Positions 25,130-35,623 are shown, numbered from the stretch's first letter. The stretch: 64,000 nucleotides of DNA from Streptomyces bambusae (GCF_020532645.1 NZ_JAJAUZ010000008.1:122989-186988); one strand, 5' to 3'. The notes: generated from the sequence alone by a model not told the origin. A program made the numbers and translations.

Positions 25130-26386
25130 TCAGTACCCGTCCGTGCCGGAAATTCCACGGCGGCACGCGGCATCGTCCTCGGCGCAGACCACGGAACCGA
25201 AGGAACCGGTTCCGATACGGGCGAAGTTGTCCAGCGCCACCGTGCCTGGCTCAAAGTAGCCGGTGTGCCCCTCGGCGCCGCCCGCGGACAGCCGCCGCGC
25301 CCCGAACCCCCGGGACACCGGGTCCGCGCCGTGTCCCACCCCGACGACCTCCAGGTACGGCACGTCCGCGATCCAGTCGCCCGGATCGCGCATCGCCCAG
25401 ATCCGGGCGCCGGTCCCCAGGTCCGCGGCGCTCCCGGTACGCATCCCCGGGCTGCCCGCCACCCCGAGGTCGGTGACCCGCCGCGGCAGCGACCGCGCCG
25501 CGACCCCGCACACCACCGACCCGTAGCTGTGGCAGAACAGCGCCACCGGCGACTGCCCCGGCAGCGCCCCGACCAGCGAGCCCAGCCGCTTCGCGCCCTC
25601 CACCGCGAGCCGCCCGGTGGCGGCGTCCATGCCGACGCCCTCGGGCGCCGTGTACCCCGCCCAGGCGATCACCGCGGTCGGCACGCCCGGCGCCGCCGCC
25701 CGCTCGGCCCGGTACAGCGATTCCGCCATGCCGACCGGGGCGGTGTAGCGGCGGGCGGTCCGCTCGAAGGTGAGCAGGTTGGTGTCGACGCCGGGCACGA
25801 TCACCGAGACCCGCCGGGCCTGGTCGAGGTCGCCGAACACCTCGGCGACCCGGCCGCTGCCGGTGGGATCGAACGCGAGGATCTGCCGGCCGGGCGCCAC
25901 CAGCGAGGTGAACCGGTGGGCCTGCCGGCCGGCCTGCTCCCGGTCCGCTGGCGCCAGCCGGTAGTCCGCGGCCCGGCGCAGCGCGGACCGCCGGGCCGCC
26001 CCGAGGGCCAGCCGGTTCGCCCGGTAGCGCACGGCGACCGGCACCCCGTCGAGGTTGCCGACGGCCAGCGGGTACCGCTCGCCGAGCCGGGCCCGCTGGC
26101 CCGGGTCGAGCAGGCCGAAGAAGCGGGCGATCACCGCCGCCGGCGCATCGGAGGCGGGCAGCGCCCGGCCGTCGACGGAGCCCCGGTCCCACAGCGCGAG
26201 GGCCGCCGCCAGCGGTGCCCCGCCGTGGTCGGGACGGTGCAGCGCCGTCCATCCGGTGGTGGCGAGCATGACGAACACCACCACGAGCGCGAGCAGGGCG
26301 CGCCAGGCGGGGGCGGACGGGGAAAGCGGCGAGGAGTGCCCGTGATCGACGGGACCGAAGGAGCGTGCCGGGCCGGAGGAGTTCAC
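25130..26386 (-). CDS. DUF1023 alpha/beta-hydrolase, membrane-anchored or exported
   Basis: The 418-residue protein has a hydrophobic segment near residues 29-48 (LLALVVVFVMLATTGW) that serves as signal or anchor. The DUF1023 hydrolase region follows, with the nucleophile elbow LFCHSYGSVVCG near residue 275 and VIVPGVDTNLLTFER upstream. These proteins resemble lipases but their substrates are unknown. The GTG start at 26386 is eight bases after the hexamer TAGGCT, fitting a leaderless transcript. A Cys-containing tail (VVCAEDDAACRRG) may form a disulfide outside the cell. Confidence 0.85.
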   Translation of the reverse strand: MNSSGPARSFGPVDHGHSSPLSPSAPAWRALLALVVVFVMLATTGWTALHRPDHGGAPLAAALALWDRGSVDGRALPASDAPAAVIARFFGLLDPGQRARLGERYPLAVGNLDGVPVAVRYRANRLALGAARRSALRRAADYRLAPADREQAGRQAHRFTSLVAPGRQILAFDPTGSGRVAEVFGDLDQARRVSVIVPGVDTNLLTFERTARRYTAPVGMAESLYRAERAAAPGVPTAVIAWAGYTAPEGVGMDAATGRLAVEGAKRLGSLVGALPGQSPVALFCHSYGSVVCGVAARSLPRRVTDLGVAGSPGMRTGSAADLGTGARIWAMRDPGDWIADVPYLEVVGVGHGADPVSRGFGARRLSAGGAEGHTGYFEPGTVALDNFARIGTGSFGSVVCAEDDAACRRGISGTDGY

Positions 26387-26495
26387 TGGCGGCCAGCCTA
26401 GGAGACGGCGCGGGCCGAAGGCACACGGGGTGACCAGCGTCACCGCCCGATTGAGGGGTTCTCGCCGGATTCCGGACGTTCCACCGAGCGGCCCG

Positions 26496-27179
26496 TCACA
26501 CTCCGCATCCGGGCAGTGTCCGCCAGTCCGCGGCCAACGCCGGTGCGAGGTGGTCGAGATGGGCCTCGGTGATCCGGCGGATCGCGGCCACGCTCGGGTC
26601 CGCGCCCTGCCCCCACAGCCGGCCCGTGACCCGGATGACGGCGGAGAAGGCCGCCGCCGCCACCCGCGGCCGCGGATCGGCGTCCAGGTCCAGGCCCTCG
26701 CGCCCGGCGATGATCCGCGCGATCTCCTCGTCCACCTCGGCCGACCGGCGCAGGTGCACGGCCAGCAGCGCGGGCGTCGACTCGATCAGCCGGTACGTCC
26801 GCATGTACAGGTCCACCGGGACCACGTCCGCGATGGCCTCCCCGACGGTGTCCCAGGCGCTGAGCACCGCGCCGCGCAGGGCCGTGAACGGGTTCTCCGC
26901 CGCGGGCCGGGCCCGCAGCGCCGCCAGGAAGTGCGACTCCACGACGTCCTGCACGGCGAACGCGGCCTCCTCCTTGTTGGCGAAGTACCGGAAGAAGGTG
27001 CGCTGCGAGACCTCGACGGCATCGGTGATCTCGTCGACGGTCGTCTGCTCGTACCCCTGGGTGGTGAACAGCACCAGCGCCGCGCGCAGCAGGGCGTCCC
27101 GGGTGCGCCGCTTCTTGCGCTCGCGCAGTCCGGCCGGCTCGGCCGGGGCGGCCCCGGCCTGCTCCTGGGTCATCACCAC
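26496..27179 (-). CDS. TetR-family transcriptional regulator
   Basis: This protein of about 227 residues has the TetR DNA-binding domain RTRDALLRAALVLFTTQG with recognition helix VEVSQRTFFRYFANKEEAAF near residues 52-71. Three start codons in a row (GTG GTG ATG, 27171-27179) follow the site GGGAGGA; the first is best spaced, the ATG is possible. No adjacent divergent gene is closely coupled; the next is the I36-like gene 337 bases away, with no obvious shared operator. Target unknown. Confidence 0.9.
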   Translation of the reverse strand: MVMTQEQAGAAPAEPAGLRERKKRRTRDALLRAALVLFTTQGYEQTTVDEITDAVEVSQRTFFRYFANKEEAAFAVQDVVESHFLAALRARPAAENPFTALRGAVLSAWDTVGEAIADVVPVDLYMRTYRLIESTPALLAVHLRRSAEVDEEIARIIAGREGLDLDADPRPRVAAAAFSAVIRVTGRLWGQGADPSVAAIRRITEAHLDHLAPALAADWRTLPGCGV

Positions 27180-27516
27180 TGTGCCGTCCTCCCTCCGCCC
27201 GCTGGGCTGGCTCACCATACCGGCGCCCGGCCCGGCCGCCCCCGCTCCTGAGGGACCGCGCCGACGAGCCCGGACGGCACCCGGCCGGCCGCCACGCACG
27301 GGCACCCCGGAAGGTTCCCCGGCGTCAACCCGCCGCCGCCCGGCCGCCCGCCGGGACGGCCCCGCAGCGTTGCCACCTATCAGGGTGGACCTGCGGGCAA
27401 CCCCTTCCGCCGGGCCATCCGCGCAGGTCAGCGTGGGGTGCAGCAGCCGGCCCCGCGGGCCCCCGGTCCACCGGACCACCCGCGTGGGTGAGGCGCCACA
27501 CGAGGAGTTGACACCG
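27180..27516. other. 337-base intergenic region
   Basis: No supported gene lies between the TetR and I36-like genes. The region is very GC-rich and must contain both divergent promoters. A TATGGT hexamer on the minus strand at 27213-27218 lies about 34 bases before the TetR start and could be its -10 element. I see no repeat or clear operator. Confidence 0.45.
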
Positions 27517-27954
27517 ATGCGCATGCGTTCCGCGGCCCTCGCCGCCACCGCCCTGACCACCGCCGCCCTGGCGACCGCCGCCCTCTTCCCCGGCGCGGCC
27601 CCCAGTGCCCAGGCCGCGCCCGGACACCGGGCCGCACCGGCGGCCCGGGCCGCCGCCCCGCCGGGCCTCGGCCCCTGCGGGGCGGGCCAGCTGTGTCTGT
27701 GGGCCCGGCCGGACTTCACCGGCGGCCGGACCGTCCGCGAACTCGGCGACGAGGACGTCTCCGTCGACAGCTGCATCCCGCTGGCGGCCGGCCGCACCGT
27801 CCAGTCCCTCGCCAACCGCACCGGCCGGCCCGTCACCACCTACCAGTCGCCCGAGTGCGCCGAGACCGGCGAGTTCCAGACCTACCCGGGCGACGGCGTC
27901 TGGCTCCCCAGATCGCCGTACCAGGTACGCGCGTTCAAGATCTGGGAGAACTAG
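27517..27954 (+). CDS. Small secreted protein, peptidase-inhibitor I36-like
   Basis: The 145-residue product has a long signal peptide (MRMRSAALAATALTT to about residue 33, SAQAA). The mature part has a beta/gamma-crystallin-like fold with LCLWARPDFTGG near 65-76 and VQSLANRTGRPVTTYQ near 103-118. Cysteines near 55, 61, 88 and 116 probably make two disulfides. This matches the I36 family, named after a Streptomyces metalloproteinase inhibitor. GAGGAG precedes the ATG. Its last 20 bases overlap the convergent ion-channel gene. Confidence 0.85.
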   Translation: MRMRSAALAATALTTAALATAALFPGAAPSAQAAPGHRAAPAARAAAPPGLGPCGAGQLCLWARPDFTGGRTVRELGDEDVSVDSCIPLAAGRTVQSLANRTGRPVTTYQSPECAETGEFQTYPGDGVWLPRSPYQVRAFKIWEN

Positions 27955-28726
27955 CGGCCGCCGGGCCGGGGACGGTCGGCGGTGCGGGGAGCGCGGAGGG
28001 GGCGTTCCCCGACAGCCGGGCCACCTCGGCCCGCAGGGCCCTGACCTCGTCGGTCAGCGCCTCGATCGCGGCGGTCTGGAGGCGCTCCTCCCGGTCGTCG
28101 CGCTCGAAGCGGGCGATGAACCAGGCGGCGATGTTCGCCGTCACCACACCGAGCAGGGCGATCCCGGACAGCATCAGCCCGACCGCGATCATGCGGCCCA
28201 GGCCCGTGGTCGGCGCATGGTCCCCGTACCCGACGGTGGTCATCGTCGTGAACGACCACCAGACCGCGTCCCCGAGGTTGCGGATGTTCCCGCCGGGCGC
28301 ACCCCGCTCCACGCTCAGCACGGCCAGCGAGCCGAACATCAGCAGCCCGACCACGGCACCCGTGACGTACGTCGTCAGCTTGATCTGCGGGGCCATCCGG
28401 GCCCGCCGGCCCACCAGGAGCAGCGTCGCGACCAGCCGCAGCAGCCGCAGCGGCTGGATCATCGGCAGCAGCACCGCGCCCAGGTCCAGCCAGTGGGTGC
28501 GGACGAACCGCCGCCGGTCCGCCGAGAGTCCCAGCCGCACCAGGTAGTCCAGCGCGAAGGCCCCCCACACCAGCCACTCGACCAGCAGGCAGGCCTCCTG
28601 CACCACCGGGTCCGCGTCGGGGGCGATGATCGGCACCGCGTACGCCACGGCGAACGCCACCGCGCACACGAACAGGGGGACCTGGGTGCGCCGCTCCCAG
28701 CGGAGCTGCGCGGGCTGTTCCTTCAT
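27935..28726 (-). CDS. Voltage-gated-type potassium channel
   Basis: The 263-residue protein has six predicted membrane segments, an S4-like Arg-rich helix (LRLLRLVATLLLVGRRAR near residue 90), and a pore loop with the selectivity filter TTMTTVGYGD near 165. A C-terminal coiled coil (LTDEVRALRAEVARLSG near 230) could support tetramer assembly. It would conduct K+ across the cell membrane. TACGAT lies six bases before the ATG, so the transcript is likely leaderless. The 3' end overlaps the convergent I36-like gene by 20 bases. Confidence 0.9.
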   Translation of the reverse strand: MKEQPAQLRWERRTQVPLFVCAVAFAVAYAVPIIAPDADPVVQEACLLVEWLVWGAFALDYLVRLGLSADRRRFVRTHWLDLGAVLLPMIQPLRLLRLVATLLLVGRRARMAPQIKLTTYVTGAVVGLLMFGSLAVLSVERGAPGGNIRNLGDAVWWSFTTMTTVGYGDHAPTTGLGRMIAVGLMLSGIALLGVVTANIAAWFIARFERDDREERLQTAAIEALTDEVRALRAEVARLSGNAPSALPAPPTVPGPAAASSPRS

Positions 28727-28862
28727 GCGGGCATCGTAAGGAGCCCGCCGGCTCGCCGCGGACGCCGCCCGGACCCCGGACCCCGGCGCCCGGACCGGAA
28801 CGGGCAGCGGGCCCCCGGCGCACTGCCGGAAGCCCGCTCCCCGTGACCGTCGTGCCGCGCCG

Positions 28863-31595
28863 CTACGCGTCGCCGCCCGCGGCGCCCGGATCGGCCGCCG
28901 CCACGTCCAGCAGCTGGTAGCGGTCCACCGCCTGCTTCAGCACCGAGCGGTCCACCTTGCCGTCCTTCGCCAGCTCGGTCAGCACCGCGAGCACCACCGA
29001 CTGGGCGTCGATGTGGAAGAAGCGGCGGGCCGCACCGCGGGTGTCGGCGAAGCCGAAGCCGTCCGCACCCAGCGAGGTGTACGCGCCGGGCACCCAGCGC
29101 GAGATCTGGTCCGGCACCGACCGCATCCAGTCCGAGACGGCCACGAACGGACCCTCGGCACCGGACAGCTTGCGCGTCACGTACGGGACGCGCTGCTCCT
29201 CCTCCGGGTGCAGCAGGTTGTGGTGCTCCGCCTCGACGGCCTCGCGGCGCAGCTCGTTCCAGGAGGTCGCCGACCAGACGTCCGCCCTGACGTTCCACTC
29301 CTCGGCCAGGATCCGCTGGGCCTCCAGCGCCCACGGCACGGCCACGCCCGAGGCCATGATCTGCGCCGGGATGCCGCCGGACTGCCCGGCCGACACCCGG
29401 TGGATGCCCTTGAGGATGCCGTCGACGTCGACGTCGGCCGGCTCCGCCGGGTGCACGATCGGCTCGTTGTAGACCGTCAGGTAGTAGAAGACGTCCTCGG
29501 CCTCCGGGCCGTACATCCGGCGCAGACCGTCCTTGACGATGTGCGCGATCTCGTATCCGTACGCCGGGTCGTACGCGATGCAGCCCGGGTTGGTCGACGC
29601 CAGCAGCTGCGAGTGGCCGTCCGCGTGCTGGAGGCCCTCACCGGTCAGCGTCGTACGCCCCGCGGTCGCACCCAGGACGAAGCCGCGCGCGAGCTGGTCG
29701 GCCATCTGCCAGAACTGGTCGCCGGTGCGCTGGAAACCGAACATCGAGTAGAAGACGTACACCGGGATCAGCGGCTCGCCGTGCGTCGCGTACGCCGAAC
29801 CCGCGGCGATCAGCGAGGCCGTGCAGCCCGCCTCCGAGATGCCGTCGTGCAGCATCTGCCCGGTCGGCGACTCCTTGTACGCGAGCAGCAGGTCGCGGTC
29901 GACCGCTTCGTACTGCTGGCCCAGCGGGTTGTAGATCTTGGCGCTCGGGAAGAACGCGTCCATGCCGAACGTGCGGTACTCGTCCGGCGCGATCAGCACG
30001 AACCGCTTGCCGATCTCCTTGTCCCGCATCAGGTCCTTCAGGACGCGGACGAAGGCCATCGTGGTCGCGATGGACTGGTGGCCCGAGCCCTTCTTGGCCG
30101 TCGCGTACGCCTTGTCGTCCGGCAGCGGCAGCGGCTTCGCCCGCACCACGCGCGTCGGCACGTACCCGCCCAGCGCCTTGCGCCGGTCGTGCATGTACTG
30201 GATCTCGGGCGAGTTGCGGCCCGGGTGGTAGTACGGCGGCGCGCCGCCCTCCAGCTGGGCGTCCGTGACCGGGATGTGCAGCCGGTCGCGGAAGCGCTTG
30301 AGGTCGTCGACCGTCAGCTTCTTCATCTGGTGCGTCGCGTTGCGGCCCTCGAAGTTCGGGCCGAGCGTCCAGCCCTTGATCGTCTTGGCCAGGATCACCG
30401 TCGGCTGGCCCTTGTGCGCCCGGGCCGCCGCGTACGCCGCGTAGATCTTCTTGTGGTCGTGGCCGCCGCGGCCCAGGTGCAGGATCTGGTCGTCGGACAT
30501 GTCCGAGACCATCGCCCGCAGCCGCTGGTCGCCGCCGAAGAAGTGGTCCCGGATGTACGCGCCGGTCTCGGTCGCGTAGGTCTGGAACTGGCCGTCCGGC
30601 GTCGAGTTCATCTTGTTGACGAGGATGCCGTCGCGGTCCTGCGCCAGCAGCGGGTCCCAGGACCGGTCCCAGATCAGCTTGATGACGTTCCAGCCGGCCC
30701 CGCGGAAGATCGACTCCAGTTCCTGGATGACCTTGCCGTTGCCGCGCACCGGGCCGTCGAGGCGCTGGAGGTTGCAGTTGACCACGAACGTGAGGTTGTC
30801 GAGACCCTCGCGGGCCGCCAGCGACAGCTGGCCCAGCGACTCCGGCTCGTCCATCTCGCCGTCGCCGAGGTACGCCCAAACGTGGGACTTGGAGGTGTCC
30901 GCGATCCCGCGCGCCTCCATGTACCGGTTCATCCGGGCCTGGTAGATGGCGCCGAGCGGGCCGAGGCCCATGGAGACGGTCGGGAACTCCCAGAAGTCCG
31001 GCATCAGCCGCGGGTGCGGGTAGCTGGACAGGCCGTACGGGGCCTTCGACTTCTCCTGGCGGAAGGCGTCGAGCTGCTGCTCGGAGAGCCGGTCCAGCAG
31101 GTACGCGCGGGCGTAGATGCCGGGGGAGGCGTGGCCCTGGAAGAAGATCTGGTCGCCGCCGTCGCCCGCGTCCTTGCCGCGGAAGAAGTGGTTGAAGCCC
31201 ACGTCGTACAGCGAGGCGGAGGAGGCGAAGGTCGCGATGTGGCCGCCGACCCCGATGCCCGGGCGCTGGGCCCGCGAGACCATGACGGCCGCGTTCCAGC
31301 GGGTGGCGTTGAGGACCTTGCGCTCGATCTCCTCGTTGCCGGGGAAGAACGGCTCGTCCCGGGTCGCGATGGTGTTCACGTAGTCCGTGCTGCGCATCTC
31401 GGGCACGGCCACGCGCTTCTCACGGGCCCGCTCGATCAGCCGCAGCATCAGGTAGCGGGCCCGCTCACGGCCCCGCTCGTCGACGGCTGCGTCCAGGGAG
31501 TCGAGCCACTCCCGGGTCTCCTCCGGATCGAAGTCCGGGACCTGGCTCGGCAGGCCGCCAATGATGATCGGATTGCGATCGGATGCGGAAGCCAC
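28863..31595 (-). CDS. aceE: Pyruvate dehydrogenase E1 component (homodimeric)
   Basis: The 910-residue enzyme is the single-chain E1 type. The thiamine-diphosphate motif runs from [11 protein letters not shown] near residue 250 to [13 protein letters not shown] about 30 residues later, and conserved blocks such as [12 protein letters not shown] and [10 protein letters not shown] are present. It decarboxylates pyruvate and passes the acetyl group to lipoyl-E2; E2 and E3 are encoded elsewhere. The GTG start is preceded by GAAGGAA. It is a single gene with its own promoter in the 468-bp region upstream. Full length, no anomalies. Confidence 0.97.
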   Translation of the reverse strand: MASASDRNPIIIGGLPSQVPDFDPEETREWLDSLDAAVDERGRERARYLMLRLIERAREKRVAVPEMRSTDYVNTIATRDEPFFPGNEEIERKVLNATRWNAAVMVSRAQRPGIGVGGHIATFASSASLYDVGFNHFFRGKDAGDGGDQIFFQGHASPGIYARAYLLDRLSEQQLDAFRQEKSKAPYGLSSYPHPRLMPDFWEFPTVSMGLGPLGAIYQARMNRYMEARGIADTSKSHVWAYLGDGEMDEPESLGQLSLAAREGLDNLTFVVNCNLQRLDGPVRGNGKVIQELESIFRGAGWNVIKLIWDRSWDPLLAQDRDGILVNKMNSTPDGQFQTYATETGAYIRDHFFGGDQRLRAMVSDMSDDQILHLGRGGHDHKKIYAAYAAARAHKGQPTVILAKTIKGWTLGPNFEGRNATHQMKKLTVDDLKRFRDRLHIPVTDAQLEGGAPPYYHPGRNSPEIQYMHDRRKALGGYVPTRVVRAKPLPLPDDKAYATAKKGSGHQSIATTMAFVRVLKDLMRDKEIGKRFVLIAPDEYRTFGMDAFFPSAKIYNPLGQQYEAVDRDLLLAYKESPTGQMLHDGISEAGCTASLIAAGSAYATHGEPLIPVYVFYSMFGFQRTGDQFWQMADQLARGFVLGATAGRTTLTGEGLQHADGHSQLLASTNPGCIAYDPAYGYEIAHIVKDGLRRMYGPEAEDVFYYLTVYNEPIVHPAEPADVDVDGILKGIHRVSAGQSGGIPAQIMASGVAVPWALEAQRILAEEWNVRADVWSATSWNELRREAVEAEHHNLLHPEEEQRVPYVTRKLSGAEGPFVAVSDWMRSVPDQISRWVPGAYTSLGADGFGFADTRGAARRFFHIDAQSVVLAVLTELAKDGKVDRSVLKQAVDRYQLLDVAAADPGAAGGDA

Positions 31596-32063
31596 GCTGT
31601 TCCTTCGCTGTCGGGGGAGACCGGCCGTGGGTGGCCGCCTCCCATCGTGTACCGCTGCGCCAGAATCGTCATCTTTACCGCTCGGCAGTCCCTCGAACCG
31701 CCGGTTCGGGAAAACGGAGGGTCACTCGACCGGCGGTGTCCAGGGGACCCACAACGGGACGGTCCGGACAGATCGCAACCTTACGCCCAAGAGGTTTACC
31801 GGGTTCCTAAGGCCTATTCGTCCCTCAAACGGGAAGGAAGGTCCCCAAGCGCCGCCGATGGTGCTGGAATGGTGTGGCATGCATCACCGCAGTCCACCAC
31901 AGGAGTGCCTGGAGTTGCGGCGAGACGGCCGCAATCGTCACCGTTTCGACGGTCTCGGGCGTCGGGCTACTTGCGCGATCCGCCGCGCCCGTGTGGACTA
32001 CGCCCAATGCTGCGCGTACGCGCGCGGCCGAAGACATCACCGAACACGAGCAGGAGGCAACCC
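31596..32063. other. 468-base intergenic region upstream of aceE
   Basis: No convincing gene is present; short open frames here lack ribosome sites. The region contains the promoters of aceE (leftward) and the DUF3052 gene (rightward). A perfect 15-bp palindrome, CGAACCG-C-CGGTTCG, sits at 31694-31708, about 100 bases from the aceE start, and is a candidate operator. The length leaves room for a small RNA, but no terminator-like hairpin supports one. Confidence 0.55.
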
Positions 32064-32498
32064 GTGAGCGCGACCGCGGACCACGCGGAGACCAGCCTGG
32101 CCGCCCGGCTGGGCTTCCAGTCCGACCAGGTGGTCCAGGAGATCGGCTACGACGACGACGCCGATCAGGACTTCCGTGAGGCCATCGAGGACCTGATCGG
32201 CAACGACCTCGTCGACGAGGATTACGACGACGTCGCCGATGCCGTGCTCCTCTGGTTCCGGGAGGACGACGGCGACCTGACGGACACGCTGGTCGATGCC
32301 ACCGAGCTGGTCGAGGACAATGCGCTGATCCTGCTGCTGACGCCCAAGACCGGCCGTGCCGGTTACGTGGAGCCCAGCGACATCAGCGAGGCCGCCCAGA
32401 CCGCGGGCCTGTCGCAGACCAAGAGCGTCAGCGTGGGCAAGGAGTGGAGCGCCAGCCGGCTGGTGACCCCGAAGGCGGCCAAGTCCGGCAAGCGCTGA
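32064..32498 (+). CDS. DUF3052 family protein
   Basis: The 144-residue, strongly acidic protein begins [18 protein letters not shown] and has the conserved segments [16 protein letters not shown] and [16 protein letters not shown] of the actinobacterial DUF3052 family. The function is unknown. No signal peptide or membrane helix is visible. The GTG start has a perfect AGGAGG seven bases upstream. It is followed by a strong terminator, so it is probably monocistronic. The same position beside aceE is typical in Streptomyces. Confidence 0.9.
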   Translation: MSATADHAETSLAARLGFQSDQVVQEIGYDDDADQDFREAIEDLIGNDLVDEDYDDVADAVLLWFREDDGDLTDTLVDATELVEDNALILLLTPKTGRAGYVEPSDISEAAQTAGLSQTKSVSVGKEWSASRLVTPKAAKSGKR

Positions 32499-32521
32499 CC
32501 GCGCCGCAGCCAGACGGACCA

Positions 32522-32555
32522 GACCCCCGCCGGCCCCCACGGGCCGGCGGGGGTC
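32522..32555 (+). terminator. Strong hairpin terminator after the DUF3052 gene
   Basis: A perfect 15-bp stem (GACCCCCGCCGGCCC with its complement at 32541-32555) closes a four-base loop. It begins 24 bases after the stop codon. Confidence 0.88.
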
Positions 32556-32623
32556 CGGCGTTCCGGGGGCGTGCACCCCCTAGGCTGGGCTCATCCGAAC
32601 AGCCCACTGGAGGGATGCGAGAG

Positions 32624-33082
32624 ATGGCGATCGAGGTCGGCGACAAGGCACCGGACTTCGAGCTCAGGGACAACCACGGCGCCACCGTCCGGCTGTCGGA
32701 CTTCCGCGGCGAGAAGAACGTCGTCCTGCTCTTCTATCCGTTCGCCTTCACCGGCGTCTGCACCGGCGAGCTGTGCGCCCTGCGCGACCAGCTGCCGCGC
32801 TTCCAGAACGACGACGTCCAGCTGCTGGCCGTCTCCAACGACTCGGTTCCCACCCTGCGCGTCTACGCCGAGCAGGAGGGCTTCGACTACCCGCTGCTGT
32901 CCGACTTCTGGCCGCACGGCGAGACCTCGCGGGCGTACGGCGTCTTCGCCGAGGACAAGGGCTGCGCCGTCCGCGGCACCTTCATCATCGACAAGGACGG
33001 CGTGGTCCGCTGGACCGTCGTCAACGGTCTGCCGGACGCCCGCGACCTGAACGAGTACATCAAGGCTCTCGACAGCCTCTGA
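32624..33082 (+). CDS. AhpE-type peroxiredoxin
   Basis: The 152-residue thioredoxin-fold protein has the peroxidatic Cys46 in [16 protein letters not shown], with a second Cys at 51. It has the AhpE hallmarks [14 protein letters not shown] and [15 protein letters not shown]. AhpE enzymes reduce peroxides and peroxynitrite in the cytoplasm. The ATG is preceded by GGAGGGATGCGAGAG; a TAGGCT -10 at 32581-32586 gives a leader of about 36 bases. It lies upstream of the Ter block and could be part of the same stress response, but it has its own promoter. Confidence 0.92.
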   Translation: MAIEVGDKAPDFELRDNHGATVRLSDFRGEKNVVLLFYPFAFTGVCTGELCALRDQLPRFQNDDVQLLAVSNDSVPTLRVYAEQEGFDYPLLSDFWPHGETSRAYGVFAEDKGCAVRGTFIIDKDGVVRWTVVNGLPDARDLNEYIKALDSL

Positions 33083-33202
33083 CTCCGCACGGCAGCCTGG
33101 GAAAAACCGGTACGCACCGGGAACCCGTCACTAGGATCGAACCGTTGATCCGATAGCAACCGCACGACGGGGCCCCCGCCCCACACAACCTATGGAGGAC
33201 CC

Positions 33203-33778
33203 GTGGGAGTCAGCCTCAGCAAGGGCGGCAACGTCTCGCTGACCAAGGCCGCCCCCAACCTGACCGCGGTCATCGTCGGTCTGGGCTGGGACGCTCGCAC
33301 CACCACCGGGGTCGACTTCGACCTCGACGCGAGTGCGCTGCTGACGAACGACCAGGGCAAGGTCACGAACGACTCGAACTTCGTGTTCTTCAACAACCTG
33401 AAGAGCCCCGACGGCTCGGTCGAGCACACCGGCGACAACCTCACCGGTGAGGGCGAGGGCGACGACGAGCAGATCAAGGTCAACCTGGCCGGCGTCCCGG
33501 CGGACGTCCACAAGATCGTCTTCCCGGTCTCGATCTACGAGGCCGAAGGCCGCCAGCAGAGCTTCGGCCAGGTGCGCAACGCGTACATCCGCGTCGTGAA
33601 CCAGGCGGACAACAACGAGCTCGCCCGCTACGACCTCTCCGAGGACGCCTCCACCGAGACCGCCATGGTCTTCGGCGAGCTGTACCGCAACGGCGCCGAG
33701 TGGAAGTTCCGCGCCATCGGCCAGGGCTACGCCTCCGGCCTGCGCGGCATCGCGCAGGACTTCGGCGTCAACGTCTGA
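33203..33778 (+). CDS. TerD-family calcium-binding stress protein (copy 1)
   Basis: The 191-residue protein is a canonical TerD domain: [20 protein letters not shown], the calcium-site motif [11 protein letters not shown] near residues 36-46, the acidic loop [11 protein letters not shown] near 83-93 and the end [17 protein letters not shown]. TerD proteins bind Ca2+ and act in tellurite and other stress responses; in Streptomyces they also influence development. GGAGGACCC precedes the GTG start. The next gene, 75 bases downstream, is a close paralogue, so the pair arose by duplication. Confidence 0.95.
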   Translation: MGVSLSKGGNVSLTKAAPNLTAVIVGLGWDARTTTGVDFDLDASALLTNDQGKVTNDSNFVFFNNLKSPDGSVEHTGDNLTGEGEGDDEQIKVNLAGVPADVHKIVFPVSIYEAEGRQQSFGQVRNAYIRVVNQADNNELARYDLSEDASTETAMVFGELYRNGAEWKFRAIGQGYASGLRGIAQDFGVNV

Positions 33779-33852
33779 GCCGTTCCCGCGAGGCCCGGTA
33801 GTCGGCCGTAGCGCGCAGTACCCGCAGTGTCCGTCCGGGGAGGACCACGAAC

Positions 33853-34431
33853 ATGGGCGTCACACTCGCCAAGGGGGGCAACGTCTCCCTCTCCAAGGCC
33901 GCACCGAACCTGACCCGCGTCCTCATCGGGCTCGGCTGGGACGCGCGGTCCACGACGGGAGCCGACTTCGACCTCGACGCCAGTGCCCTGATGTGCGGCC
34001 AGAACGGCCGGGTGCTCGGCGACACGTACTTCGTCTTCTACAACAACCTCAAGAGCCCCGAGGGCTCCGTGGAACACACGGGCGACAACCTCACCGGCGA
34101 GGGTGACGGCGACGACGAGTCGGTCATCGTCGACCTGTCCCTGGTGCCGGCCGAGGTCCAGAAGATCGTCTTCCCCGTCTCCATCCACGACGCGGACGCC
34201 CGCCGCCAGACGTTCGGCCAGGTCACCAACGCGTTCATCCGCGTGGTCAACCAGGCGGACGGCCAGGAACTCGCCCGTTACGACCTCTCCGAAGACGCCT
34301 CCGCCGAAACCGCAATGATCTTCGGCGAGGTCTACCGCTACGGCGGGGAATGGAAGTTCCGGGCGGTCGGGCAGGGGTACGCGTCGGGTCTGCGGGGCAT
34401 CGCTCTAGACTTCGGGGTCAATGTTTCGTAA
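33853..34431 (+). CDS. TerD-family calcium-binding stress protein (copy 2)
   Basis: The 192-residue protein is a full-length TerD, most of it identical to the preceding copy. It keeps [11 protein letters not shown] and [11 protein letters not shown], so both calcium-site motifs are intact. It differs mainly in the loop after the first site, which includes a Cys ([13 protein letters not shown]). The ATG is preceded by GGGGAGGACC. The DUF475 gene starts only 24 bases downstream, so the two are co-transcribed. Confidence 0.95.
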   Translation: MGVTLAKGGNVSLSKAAPNLTRVLIGLGWDARSTTGADFDLDASALMCGQNGRVLGDTYFVFYNNLKSPEGSVEHTGDNLTGEGDGDDESVIVDLSLVPAEVQKIVFPVSIHDADARRQTFGQVTNAFIRVVNQADGQELARYDLSEDASAETAMIFGEVYRYGGEWKFRAVGQGYASGLRGIALDFGVNVS

Positions 34432-34454
34432 AGCCGCGTCCGGATGAGGTACCT

Positions 34455-35594
34455 GTGGTTTTGAGAACCTTCGGCTGGTCGTTCGCCATCACGGCGCTCG
34501 GTCTTGCCTTTGCCGCGTGGCAGTGGGGGTGGGAGGCGTTCGGGATCGTTCTGATCCTGTCGATCCTCGAAATCTCGCTGTCGTTCGACAATGCGGTCGT
34601 CAACGCCGGAATCCTGAAGAAGATGAATGCCTTCTGGCAGAAGATCTTCCTCACGATCGGCATCCTGGTCGCCGTCTTCGGCATGCGTCTGGTCTTCCCG
34701 GTCGCGATCGTGGCCATCAGCGCCAAGGTCGGCCCCATCGAGGCGGTCAACCTCGCCCTCGACAACCCGGAGAAGTACGAGGCGCTCGTCACCGACGCCC
34801 ACCCGGCCATCGCCGCCTTCGGTGGCATGTTCCTGCTGATGATCTTCCTCGACTTCATCTTCGAGGAGCGGGACATCAAGTGGCTGGCCTGGGTGGAGCG
34901 CCCGCTGGCGAAGCTCGGCAAGGTCGACATGCTGTCGGTCTGCATCGCGCTGATCGCCCTGCTGGTCGCCGCGATGACCTTCGCGACCGAGGCGCACACG
35001 AGCACCGGGCACGCCGACAAGTCGGCGACCGTACTGCTGGCCGGTGTCGCCGGTCTGATCACGTACCTCATCGTCGGCGGCCTCTCCGGCTTCTTCGAGG
35101 ACAAGCTCGAAGAGGAAGAGGAGCGCGAGCACGAGGAGGAGGAGAAGGCCAAGGCGGCGGGCAAGGAGATCTCCGCGGTCGGCCTGGCCGGCAAGGCGGC
35201 GTTCTTCCTCTTCCTGTACCTGGAGGTCCTCGACGCCTCCTTCTCCTTCGACGGTGTCATCGGCGCCTTCGCCATCACGAACCACATCTTCTGGATGGCG
35301 CTCGGCCTCGGCATCGGCGCGATGTACGTCCGGTCGCTCACGGTCTACCTGGTCCGCCAGGGCACCCTGGACGACTACGTCTACCTGGAGCACGGCGCGC
35401 ACTACGCGATCGGCGCCCTCGCCGTGATCCTGCTCGTCACCATCCAGCACGAGATCAGCGAGATCATCACCGGCCTCATCGGCGTGGTGCTCATCGCCGC
35501 CTCCTTCTGGTCCTCCGTGGTCCGCAACAAGCGGCTCGCGGCCGAAGGCGGCGCCGACTCCGACGGCAAGGCGGAGGTCACGTCCGGGGTGTGA
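34455..35594 (+). CDS. DUF475 integral membrane protein (TerC-like, LysE superfamily)
   Basis: The 379-residue protein has about eight membrane segments and the DUF475 signatures ILEISLSFDNAVVNA near residue 35 and EVLDASFSFDGVIGAF near 255. Each carries acidic residues inside a helix, as in TerC-type metal-ion transporters. A charged cytoplasmic loop (EEEEEREHEEEEKAKAAG) splits the two halves. The GTG start has ATGAGGT upstream. It sits in the TerD operon in the place that TerC holds in other Ter systems and probably moves a divalent cation such as Mn2+ or Ca2+. A terminator follows. Confidence 0.92.
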   Translation: MVLRTFGWSFAITALGLAFAAWQWGWEAFGIVLILSILEISLSFDNAVVNAGILKKMNAFWQKIFLTIGILVAVFGMRLVFPVAIVAISAKVGPIEAVNLALDNPEKYEALVTDAHPAIAAFGGMFLLMIFLDFIFEERDIKWLAWVERPLAKLGKVDMLSVCIALIALLVAAMTFATEAHTSTGHADKSATVLLAGVAGLITYLIVGGLSGFFEDKLEEEEEREHEEEEKAKAAGKEISAVGLAGKAAFFLFLYLEVLDASFSFDGVIGAFAITNHIFWMALGLGIGAMYVRSLTVYLVRQGTLDDYVYLEHGAHYAIGALAVILLVTIQHEISEIITGLIGVVLIAASFWSSVVRNKRLAAEGGADSDGKAEVTSGV

Positions 35595-35623
35595 CCCGGC
35601 CGTGAATGCGGAACGCTTCTGAC

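Noticed and set aside
29013..32498. An open frame of 1161 codons on the + strand across aceE
   Set aside because: Most of it is antisense to aceE with an Arg/Val/Gly-biased composition. Only its last 144 codons, from the GTG at 32064, form the real DUF3052 gene.
33083..33202. Possible tRNA or small RNA before the first TerD gene
   Set aside because: The segment contains a GATCGAACC-like stretch, but no cloverleaf or terminator can be drawn.
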